Part shown: positions 13,862 to 19,313 of the stretch, in pieces
How the letters are laid out: each line of letters starts with the position of its first letter
Position numbering within the stretch: the stretch's first letter is position 1
Source: an uncultured Collinsella sp.
GTDB taxonomy: Bacteria > Actinomycetota > Coriobacteriia > Coriobacteriales > Coriobacteriaceae
Assembly: GCA_900545555.1 (NCBI GenBank)
Contig: UQZI01000033.1
Coordinates: 1-20,090 of the forward strand
Direction of reading: 5' to 3'
Length of the DNA: 20,090 nt
The notes under the pieces: model-generated
Database searches by the model: none
Told to the model about the DNA's origin: nothing
The model's input: the letters and a program-made list of their open reading frames with translations, nothing else
Made by a program: the position numbers and the translations under genes

Positions 13862-16090
13862 TTACGCATCCTTGCCAGACGCCTTAACAGTGCCTGTCTT
13901 GGCCTTGGGGGCAGCCTTTTTGGCGGTTGTCTTCTTGGCCGTAGCGGGCTTGGTTGCCTTAGCCTTCGCCTTAGCCGGAGCCTTCTTGGTAGCCGCGGGC
14001 TTGGGCTTTACCGAGGACGTGCGCTTTTTGGGCGCAGCCTTGGGCTCCTCGACCACGGGCGGCTTATAGCTGCTGGGACCGCGGCGCTTAAGCACCACGC
14101 CTGCTAGGCCGGGCACCTTAATCTCGATGGAGTCCATCTGCCCGTTCCAAGGATAGGGCTCGCTCGAGCAGGTGTAGGGTTCCTCACCGGCGTATCCGCT
14201 GCCACCAAACTCGGGACGGTCAGAATCGAAGATGACCTCCCAGTCGCCCTCGCGCGGCACGCCCACGCGGAAGCTCTCGTAGCTCGCCGGGTCAAAGTTG
14301 ATCAGGATCACCAGGTCGTCATCGACGTCCTCGCCCTGACGCACAAAGCTCACGATGGACTGCTTGGAGTTGTCCGCGTCGATCCAGGTAAAGCCGTCGT
14401 CGGTGTAGCCGCGCTCGTACAGGGCGCGCTCGGCGGTGTACAGGTGGTTGAGCGCCTTGATAAACGCCTGATGATGACGGTGGGTCTCGTACTCCTCGGT
14501 CAGGAACCACTGGATGGACTCGTAGTAGCGCCACTCAATAAACTGGCCGATCTCGTTGCCCATAAAGTTGAGCTTGGCACCGGGGTGCGTCATCTGGTAG
14601 AAGGCGAGCGTGCGCAGGCCGGCAAACTGACGCCACCAGTCGCCCGGCATGCGACCGATGAGCGAGCACTTACCGTGCACGACCTCGTCGTGGCTCAGCG
14701 GGCAAATGAAGTTTTCGGTAAAGGCGTACATGATGGAGAACGTGAGCAGGCCGTGGTTGCCGGGGCGCCACGGAAAATCGGTCTGCATGTAGTGCAGGGT
14801 GTCGTTCATCCAGCCCATGTCCCACTTGTAGTGGAAGCCCAGGCCGCCGTCCTGCGGCGGATAGGTCACGAGCGGCCACGCGGTGGACTCCTCGGCCATC
14901 ATCATCACGTCGGGGTAGTGTGCCTCAACGGCACAGTTGACCTGACGGATAAACGCGCTGGCGTCCAGGTCCTCCTCGGTACCGTACTTGTTGAACTTCT
15001 TTTGGCCGGGATCGTCGATGCCAAAATTGAGGTACAGCATGCTGGACACGCCGTCCATGCGAATGCCGTCCACGTGGAAGTTCTCGAGCCAGTACAGCAC
15101 GTTGGAAACCAGGAAGGAGCGGACCTCGCCACGGGCGAAGTCAAACTTGTGCGTGCCCCAATTGGGGTGAATCTCGTGCTCAAACAGCATATGGCCGTTA
15201 AAGGTGGCAAGGCCGTGGGAGTCGGCGCAAAAACCGCCGGGCACCCAGTCCATGATCACGCCAATTCCGGCCTCGTGGCATGCATCGATAAAGTGCATGA
15301 GCTGCTGCGGGTTGCCGTAGCGCGACGTGGCGGCATAGTAACCGGTCGTCTGATAGCCCCAGGAGCCATCGAAGGGATGCTCCATAAGCGGCATGACCTC
15401 GATATGCGTGTAGCCCATGTCACGGACGTAGTCCACGAGCTCCACCGACAGGTCGTCGTAGGTATAGAACTCGCCACGCTGCGCGGGGAAGGGATCCATG
15501 GGGCCGGGGTAGTTGCCGTACTCGTCGGGTTCGCCCTGCGGCGCGTCGCCGTGGCGTTTCCACGAGCCAATATGTACCTCGTAGATGTTAAGGGGCTGAG
15601 ACATGTGGTTATGGCCGGCACGCCGCTTGAGCCATACGGCGTCGTTCCACTGGTAGCCATCGAGGGTCCAAAGCACGCTCGCCGTTCCCGGAGGGCACTC
15701 GGCCTTAAAGGCGTACGGATCGGCCTTGTAGAGCTTTTCGCCCTCGTTGGTCTCGATGAGGTATTTATAGAGCTGGCCCTGCTCGGCGCCAGGAATAAAG
15801 CCTTCCCAGACAGCGCTCGTATGCACGGGCACCAGCGGGTTGGCTTCTTCATTCCAGTCGTTAAATTCGCCAATGACGTGGACACTCTTTACGTCGGGCG
15901 CCCAAACGCAAAAGCGCCAGCCGCGCGTACGGTTCTGCGTGTCGGGGTGCGCGCCCATCTTTTCCCAGCTGCGCTCCCACATACCAATGCCAAACAGATA
16001 GACATCGTCCTTGGTGAGCTCCGGTGCGTGCGGGGCGGCTTTACGGGTAGCGGGCTTTTTGGCCGTTGGCTTTAGCTTTGTATCGCTCAC
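13862..16090 (-). CDS. glgB: 1,4-alpha-glucan branching enzyme with Lys-rich N- and C-terminal extensions
   Basis: GH13 enzyme that makes alpha-1,6 branches in glycogen. Numbered from the GTG at 16090 (742 residues): a basic N-terminus (5-~25), CBM48-like module (~55-140, RFCVWAPDVKSVHVIGEFNDW), then the GH13 barrel with nucleophile Asp346 (GIRMDGVSSMLY), acid/base Glu400 (MMMAEEST) and Asp468 (LSHDEVVHGK). Region I reads DWVPGGF (281-287), where branching enzymes normally have DWVPxHF, so the conserved His is Gly286. Residues ~675-742 are a Lys/Ala/Thr/Pro tail like that of GlgA. The start is uncertain. I prefer GTG 16090 (GGGA 6 nt upstream); ATGs at 16102 and 16105 lack a Shine-Dalgarno sequence. 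A start at 16240 would add about 50 residues unlike GlgB. It is the first gene of the glg operon. Confidence 0.94.
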   Translation of the reverse strand: MSDTKLKPTAKKPATRKAAPHAPELTKDDVYLFGIGMWERSWEKMGAHPDTQNRTRGWRFCVWAPDVKSVHVIGEFNDWNEEANPLVPVHTSAVWEGFIPGAEQGQLYKYLIETNEGEKLYKADPYAFKAECPPGTASVLWTLDGYQWNDAVWLKRRAGHNHMSQPLNIYEVHIGSWKRHGDAPQGEPDEYGNYPGPMDPFPAQRGEFYTYDDLSVELVDYVRDMGYTHIEVMPLMEHPFDGSWGYQTTGYYAATSRYGNPQQLMHFIDACHEAGIGVIMDWVPGGFCADSHGLATFNGHMLFEHEIHPNWGTHKFDFARGEVRSFLVSNVLYWLENFHVDGIRMDGVSSMLYLNFGIDDPGQKKFNKYGTEEDLDASAFIRQVNCAVEAHYPDVMMMAEESTAWPLVTYPPQDGGLGFHYKWDMGWMNDTLHYMQTDFPWRPGNHGLLTFSIMYAFTENFICPLSHDEVVHGKCSLIGRMPGDWWRQFAGLRTLAFYQMTHPGAKLNFMGNEIGQFIEWRYYESIQWFLTEEYETHRHHQAFIKALNHLYTAERALYERGYTDDGFTWIDADNSKQSIVSFVRQGEDVDDDLVILINFDPASYESFRVGVPREGDWEVIFDSDRPEFGGSGYAGEEPYTCSSEPYPWNGQMDSIEIKVPGLAGVVLKRRGPSSYKPPVVEEPKAAPKKRTSSVKPKPAATKKAPAKAKAKATKPATAKKTTAKKAAPKAKTGTVKASGKDA

Positions 16091-16190
16091 GTTTGATCCC
16101 ATCATGACGCGGCAGCGTGTTGCCTTGGTGACTAGATGCGAAAGGTCCAAGGCTGCACGAATCGAAGGGACGGCGATAGTTCTATGATTC

Positions 16191-16216
16191 GTTCCACCTC
16201 GCGTGCTCGGTGGAAC
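16191..16216. promoter_or_regulatory. inverted repeat in the glgB upstream region
   Basis: GTTCCACC (16191-16198) and GGTGGAAC (16209-16216) are perfect 8-nt arms with a 10-nt spacer, roughly 100 nt before the glgB start. It could be an operator or a leader hairpin. The minus strand contains GAGGTGGAACG, which partly resembles a T-box motif, but the rest of a T-box is not seen. Confidence 0.4.
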
Positions 16217-16325
16217 TTTCGGCACGAAATACGATAACACCTGTCCGTTACTTTTATGGAGAAAAGTGGATTTGCGGCGGCGTTTAATCGGCGAGCGCCA
16301 TGTTTAGACCACTGGCAGAATTGCG

Positions 16326-16353
16326 ATGGTAAAACTCTTGACAGTTTTACCAA
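16326..16353 (-). promoter_or_regulatory. candidate glgB promoter overlapping an inverted repeat
   Basis: On the minus strand TTGGTA (16353-16348) is followed by 16 nt and TACCAT (16331-16326), each 4/6 to the sigma-70 consensus. These boxes coincide with the two arms of the operator-like repeat, so a bound regulator would block them. The match is weak, and the leader to glgB would be over 200 nt. Confidence 0.25.
16327..16352. promoter_or_regulatory. operator-like inverted repeat, site 1
   Basis: TGGTAAAAC (16327-16335) and GTTTTACCA (16344-16352) are perfect 9-nt arms separated by TCTTGACA, which itself contains a TTGACA (-35-like) hexamer. It lies between the divergent glgB and HAD genes. 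The symmetry suggests binding by a dimeric repressor, possibly a sugar-responsive one, but the regulator is not in this window. Confidence 0.6.
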
Positions 16354-16383
16354 TTAGGGTTTCAAGATTGTTAGTTTGACGTT

Positions 16384-16414
16384 TGGTAAAACGTTTTTAG
16401 CAGGTTGTTTACCA
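16384..16414. promoter_or_regulatory. operator-like inverted repeat, site 2
   Basis: TGGTAAAAC (16384-16392) faces GTTTACCA (16407-16414), a slightly degenerate second copy of the motif in site 1 with a 14-nt gap. It lies directly upstream of the Shine-Dalgarno sequence of the HAD gene. Two adjacent copies support a real regulatory region. Confidence 0.5.
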
Positions 16415-16436
16415 TTTGACATCGAAAGGTTCATTT

Positions 16437-17126
16437 ATGTCCCATACCGCCGCTCCCAAGGTTGCTTTTATTTTCGATTGCGACGGCACACTGGTTAATA
16501 GCACCCCCGTTTGGGCCTATGCCCAGCCCGAGTTATTGCACCGCCACGGAGTTGACGTGACGGTCGACGATTTTGCCCAGTTTGAGCATTTGTCGCTCGA
16601 GGACGAGTGCCAGGCCTACCACGACACCTGGGGCATTGGAGCGAATGGCGAGGAGCTGTATCGCGAGCTGAGCGACATTCTGATCGATGGCTACTCCAAG
16701 GTGCCGCCGCGCGAGGGGCTCCTGGCATTTTTGGAGCAGGCGAAGGCGGCGGGCATTGCCATGTGCGTGGCTACGTCCACGCCGGCCGAGCTGGTGCAGT
16801 CCGCGCTTGCGGGCGCCGGGCTCGATGCCTACATGGAGTTTGTGACCACCACGGGCGAGGCGGGACGTTCCAAACAGTTCCCCGACGTATACGAGCTGGC
16901 GCTGCGCCGTCTGGAGGAGCACCATGGGCATCAGTTTGAGCGCGCATGGGTATTTGAGGATGCGGTCTTTGGCCTTAAGAGCTCCGGCGCCGCCGGCTTT
17001 AAGCGTGTGGGCATCTATGACCCGCACGGCCGCATGAAGCGCGACGACGTACGCGCCAGCTGCGATATCTTTATCGACAGCTACGAGGAGCTGGATCTGG
17101 CCCGCGTGCTTTCGTTTGAGGGATAG
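16437..17126 (+). CDS. HAD-superfamily hydrolase, beta-phosphoglucomutase-like
   Basis: A 229-residue cytoplasmic HAD protein of the beta-phosphoglucomutase/phosphatase subfamily. Motif I is DCDGT at 14-18 with nucleophile Asp14 and acid/base Asp16; an alpha-helical cap follows (~25-90). Motif II is ATST near 118-121. Motif III Lys is probably in SKQFPDVYELAL near 146-157, and motif IV is FEDAVFGLKSS near 178-188. This pattern fits a sugar-phosphate phosphatase or phosphomutase; the substrate cannot be read from sequence. The ATG at 16437 has GAAAGG 7 nt upstream, so a TTG at 16416 is less likely. It is divergent from glgB and shares the operator-like region with it, which suggests a role in glucose- or maltose-phosphate metabolism. 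It lies 9 nt ahead of the thiamine pyrophosphokinase-like gene. Confidence 0.88.
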   Translation: MSHTAAPKVAFIFDCDGTLVNSTPVWAYAQPELLHRHGVDVTVDDFAQFEHLSLEDECQAYHDTWGIGANGEELYRELSDILIDGYSKVPPREGLLAFLEQAKAAGIAMCVATSTPAELVQSALAGAGLDAYMEFVTTTGEAGRSKQFPDVYELALRRLEEHHGHQFERAWVFEDAVFGLKSSGAAGFKRVGIYDPHGRMKRDDVRASCDIFIDSYEELDLARVLSFEG

Positions 17127-17135
17127 GCGAGTGCT

Positions 17136-17777
17136 GTGGCTTGCAAGGTATTAGTGGTCTGCGGCTCGCCCGTGGTAACGAGCGCGGATCTATTGCGCAG
17201 GTTAGCAGGGGAGTGCGACCACGTTGTCGCCGTGGACCGCGGGCTCGACGCGCTGCTGGGCGCCGGTCTGGGCTGCGACGTTTATGTGGGGGATACAGAC
17301 ACGGTGAGCGACGCGGGTCGTGCGCTGGTCGATGCTGTCGAAGCCTTTGAGGTTGAGCGCCACGACCCCTACAAGGACTATACCGATCTGGCGTTGGCGC
17401 TCGATTCCGTCCGGCGTCGCTGGCCGGGTGCCGAAGTGGTCGCGACCTGCGCCACGGGTGGCCGTCCCGACATGGCGCTTTCCGTACTGGGCCTGCTCGC
17501 GGGCTACGATGATGCCCCCGTCTGGATCGCCGAGGACAAGGTAGTCGCCCGCATCCTTCGCGCAGGTGATTCGTGGACTATCGAAGGCCACGAGGGCAGC
17601 ACCTTCTCCATCATCGCCATAGCGCCTGGGGCGGTAGTAAGCGAACACGGCCTAGAATGGGAGTTAGACCACAGCCCCCTGGGCCTGTTGGCCGACACAG
17701 GCATCAGCAACATAGTCAGGTCAACAACCAAGATTCAAGTCCACACCGGAACCGCCATCGCTTACCTATATCAATAG
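17136..17777 (+). CDS. thiamine pyrophosphokinase (thiamine diphosphokinase) family protein
   Basis: A 213-residue protein of normal length for thiamine pyrophosphokinase, which transfers pyrophosphate from ATP to thiamine to make the cofactor. Features seen: VAVDRGLDALLGAG (32-45), a GD motif (GDTDTVSD, where many members have GDFDS), the metal and nucleotide motif HDPYKDYTDLALAL near 76-89, GGRPDM (many members have GGRxDH), and a C-terminal beta-rich thiamine-binding part ending in GISNIVRS...VHTGTAIAYLYQ. Two motif positions therefore differ from the commonest form; activity is likely but not certain. The GTG start follows the HAD stop by 9 nt, so the two are probably co-transcribed. The functional link with the HAD gene is unclear. 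Confidence 0.85.
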   Translation: MACKVLVVCGSPVVTSADLLRRLAGECDHVVAVDRGLDALLGAGLGCDVYVGDTDTVSDAGRALVDAVEAFEVERHDPYKDYTDLALALDSVRRRWPGAEVVATCATGGRPDMALSVLGLLAGYDDAPVWIAEDKVVARILRAGDSWTIEGHEGSTFSIIAIAPGAVVSEHGLEWELDHSPLGLLADTGISNIVRSTTKIQVHTGTAIAYLYQ

Positions 17778-17805
17778 GCATTTAGAATTTGACTCAAAAA
17801 AGTCC

Positions 17806-17834
17806 TTGCACGCCGCGTCAACTTCCCCTATAGT
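17806..17834 (+). promoter_or_regulatory. promoter of tRNA-Ala
   Basis: TTGCAC (17806-17811), a 17-nt spacer and TATAGT (17829-17834) form a good sigma-70-type promoter. Transcription would start about 7 nt before the mature tRNA 5' end at 17848. Confidence 0.75.
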
Positions 17835-17847
17835 ATCTCCACGTCAC

Positions 17848-17923
17848 GGGGGCGTAGCTCAGCTGGGAGAGCGCTTGACTGGCAGTCAAGAGGTCAGGGG
17901 TTCGATCCCCCTCGTCTCCACCA
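17848..17923 (+). tRNA. tRNA-Ala (anticodon GGC)
   Basis: A complete 76-nt cloverleaf: acceptor GGGGGCG / CGTCTCC, D-arm GCTC...GAGC, anticodon stem CTTGA / TCAAG with loop CTGGCAG (anticodon GGC at 17881-17883), T-arm AGGGG TTCGATC CCCCT, and an encoded CCA at 17921-17923. The third acceptor pair is G3-U70, the alanine identity element, which agrees with the anticodon. It has its own promoter and terminator, so it is a single-gene unit. Confidence 0.97.
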
Positions 17924-17933
17924 TAGTGAATGC

Positions 17934-17964
17934 AAAGGCCTTTGGAATCCCGAAGGCCTTTTTT
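17934..17964 (+). terminator. intrinsic terminator of tRNA-Ala
   Basis: AAAGGCCTT (17934-17942) pairs with AAGGCCTTT (17953-17961), and the run continues to six T at 17959-17964. This is a classic Rho-independent terminator 10 nt after the tRNA. Confidence 0.9.
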
Positions 17965-18048
17965 CATGCCAAAACACCGTGCGCCACAAACCCCACCCAC
18001 ACCAACAAAAAGTTGCACAATTTATTTCCCATGTCTGTACATAGTTTG

Positions 18049-18153
18049 TTAGACAAACGCAATTACCAGTGCAGCTAGCTTGTCAATTCGGGCTTCAGGA
18101 GCATCCCTAACCACCGCTCGCACCCCAATAACCTGCGCCAACGTGAACAACAT
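18049..18153 (-). CDS. possible small ORF, 34 residues, unknown
   Basis: An ATG at 18153 with AAGGGGG about 10 nt upstream opens a 34-residue frame containing VRAVVRDAPEARIDKLAALV. The amphipathic, protein-like composition and the good ribosome-binding site are the only support. It could be a small protein, a fragment of a decayed gene, or chance. I do not recognise a family. Confidence 0.2.
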   Translation of the reverse strand: MLFTLAQVIGVRAVVRDAPEARIDKLAALVIAFV

Positions 18154-18374
18154 CCAAAAACAACCCCCTTAAGCACGCCAAATGAACGATATGTTGTCCA
18201 CCACAAGCCAAATCAGTTTCGCTAACAGCTTGTGCTAGGATACCTAATGTTACATGAGTTCAACTGTGCTCGCGGCTCCAGCCAGTCGCAAAGCGCAGGG
18301 TCGATCAGCATCCGGCCGTAACGGCGGTGCCAGAAACACCATGAGCTCCAATAAAGATGTCATGCGACGTTTAT

Positions 18375-18409
18375 TTATTTGTAATGAGTTATATCTCAAA
18401 TACAAATAA
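18375..18409. repeat. AT-rich palindrome
   Basis: TTATTTGTA (18375-18383) pairs with TACAAATAA (18401-18409). Inside it TGAG (18385-18388) pairs with CTCA (18395-18398) around a TTATAT loop. It stands out against the GC-rich surroundings. The heptamer CATGCGA occurs on both sides (18361-18367 and 18421-18427). It could be a protein-binding site or a remnant of a mobile element. Confidence 0.4.
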
Positions 18410-18531
18410 TTATTAGATTGCATGCGAATACGTAGCAGTCCATCAGCTGTTTGCGTGCGGTCCAGTTTTGAAATTACTTGACCGGCTCGCACGCAGTCAG
18501 CTGAGGTTGCAGGCATTCTTGCGATACGTGC

Positions 18532-18558
18532 TTGTGATCTCAGCGCTGCTTTTATACA
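18532..18558 (+). promoter_or_regulatory. weak candidate promoter for the LoaP-like operon
   Basis: TATACA (18553-18558, within TTTATACAT) is a reasonable -10 box. The nearest -35-like hexamer is TTGTGA (18532-18537), but the spacer is only 15 nt. If used, transcription would start near 18565 and the leader would contain the hairpin at 18606-18664. Confidence 0.3.
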
Positions 18559-18605
18559 TACCGTTCACGGTGGGGCAGAGCCACGTGCTTGTCTAACTGG
18601 GCTCA

Positions 18606-18664
18606 GGGTTTGAATATGGAGCGCCTTTGCGCACAAGCGCCCTGGCGAAGCCATACCCAAACCC
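18606..18664 (+). other. extended RNA hairpin in the leader of the LoaP-like gene
   Basis: GGGTTTG (18606-18612) pairs with CAAACCC (18658-18664). After a 2x2 internal loop, TATGG (18615-18619) pairs with CCATA (18651-18655). Then CGCC (18622-18625) pairs with GGCG (18644-18647), and GCGC (18629-18632) pairs with GCGC (18637-18640) around an ACAA loop. That gives about 20 base pairs over 59 nt, ending 37 nt before the start codon. There is no T-tract after it, so it is not a plain terminator. It may be a cis-acting element for antitermination or autoregulation. Confidence 0.5.
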
Positions 18665-18701
18665 CGTGAGCCACACGTAAGACAGCAAGGGGGTGGTGCT
18701 C

Positions 18702-19247
18702 GTGTGGTATGTGATCCAGGTCATTAACGGTCGCGAAGACGTAATGCGTGAGCGCATTGAGCGTATGGTGCCGGCGAGTGCCATGCAAGAGCTCTTTTAT
18801 CCCCAATATCAAACCGAGATTAAGATACACGGCGAATGGGTCAATACGACCAAGCCACTCTTTCCCGGTTACCTTATCTGCGATACGGCAGATCCCCGCA
18901 CCGTGCAACAGTATCTGCTGCGCATGGACGACTTTGCCCGGGTGTTATCCCAGGACGGTCAGTTTGTGCCGCTGGCAAAAGAAGAGGTTCAGCTTATTGG
19001 CGGCTTTACGCATAGGGGAGACCGCGTAGTGCCCATGAGCGAGGCCCTAAAAGACGGCGATCAGGTCGTAGTAACGGCAGGTCCGCTGCTGGGCCACGAA
19101 GGCCTCATCAAAACCATTAACAGACGCAAGAGCACTGCTTATTTGGAGCTCGATCTGTGTGGCCGACGCGTAACCACCCGCGTTGGCCTTGCCGTGCTTT
19201 CAAGCGAGCAGCGCGTCATGCGCAATCTAAAAAAAGCGATTGCCTAG
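18702..19247 (+). CDS. NusG-paralogue transcription antiterminator, LoaP-like
   Basis: A 181-residue NusG/RfaH superfamily protein. The N-terminal NGN domain spans ~1-100 (WYVIQVINGRED at 2-13, LFYPQYQTEI at 31-40, KPLFPGYLIC at 51-60). The C-terminal KOW domain spans ~115-167 (DGDQVVVTAGPLLGHEG, then GRRVTTRVGLAVLS). Specialised NusG paralogues of this form (LoaP, also RfaH and UpxY types) promote read-through of long polysaccharide or antibiotic operons. Here a sugar transferase follows 66 nt downstream, which fits a capsule/EPS operon. I prefer GTG 18702, with AAGGGGG at 18687-18693 correctly spaced; GTGs at 18693 and 18696 lie on top of that site. The LoaP subtype is inferred from sequence feel and context; it is clearly not housekeeping NusG by neighbourhood (no secE or rplK). 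Confidence 0.85.
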   Translation: MWYVIQVINGREDVMRERIERMVPASAMQELFYPQYQTEIKIHGEWVNTTKPLFPGYLICDTADPRTVQQYLLRMDDFARVLSQDGQFVPLAKEEVQLIGGFTHRGDRVVPMSEALKDGDQVVVTAGPLLGHEGLIKTINRRKSTAYLELDLCGRRVTTRVGLAVLSSEQRVMRNLKKAIA

Positions 19248-19277
19248 CTGCTGGCGGCCGCTACACAGAACAGGGAG

Positions 19278-19295
19278 GATCCCCGACCCGGGGTC
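19278..19295 (+). other. short hairpin between the LoaP-like gene and the sugar transferase
   Basis: GATCCC (19278-19283) pairs with GGGGTC (19290-19295), including one U-G pair, around a 6-nt loop in the 66-nt gap. It could be a small regulatory stem; no T-tract follows, so it is not a terminator. Confidence 0.3.
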
Positions 19296-19313
19296 GAAGT
19301 GTTGGAAGAGAAC

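Larger units (their letters stand above)
17965..18701. other. gene-poor region between tRNA-Ala and the LoaP-like gene
   Basis: About 740 bases with no convincing gene. The part around 18370-18420 is markedly AT-rich. It holds GTTTGT/ACAAAC (18044-18058), CACAAGC/GCTTGTG (18202-18234), an AT-rich palindrome (18375-18409), a possible 34-residue ORF, and a long hairpin before the next gene. It may be a long regulatory leader, a decayed insertion next to the tRNA, or both. No second copy of the tRNA 3' end is visible in the window. Confidence 0.6.

Noticed and set aside
12040..13887. 615-codon open frame on the plus strand opposite glgP
   Set aside because: It is the mirror frame of a well-supported phosphorylase gene in GC-rich DNA, is rich in Val/Leu/Asp/Gly, and has no recognisable domain.
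14444..16075. 543-codon open frame on the plus strand opposite glgB
   Set aside because: Antisense shadow of glgB; the sense frame has all GH13 motifs, this one has none.
16191..16216. Possible T-box leader upstream of glgB (GGTGGAAC)
   Set aside because: Only part of the T-box sequence is present; no specifier stem, antiterminator pairing or terminator is visible, and glgB is not a usual T-box target.
17896..17923. tRNA-Ala 3' end as an integration site (attL/attR)
   Set aside because: No repeated copy of the tRNA 3' end, integrase gene or other mobile gene is visible in the window.
18250..18516. 88-codon minus-strand frame in the gene-poor region
   Set aside because: No ribosome-binding site or family resemblance, and the frame runs through the AT-rich palindrome; probably chance.
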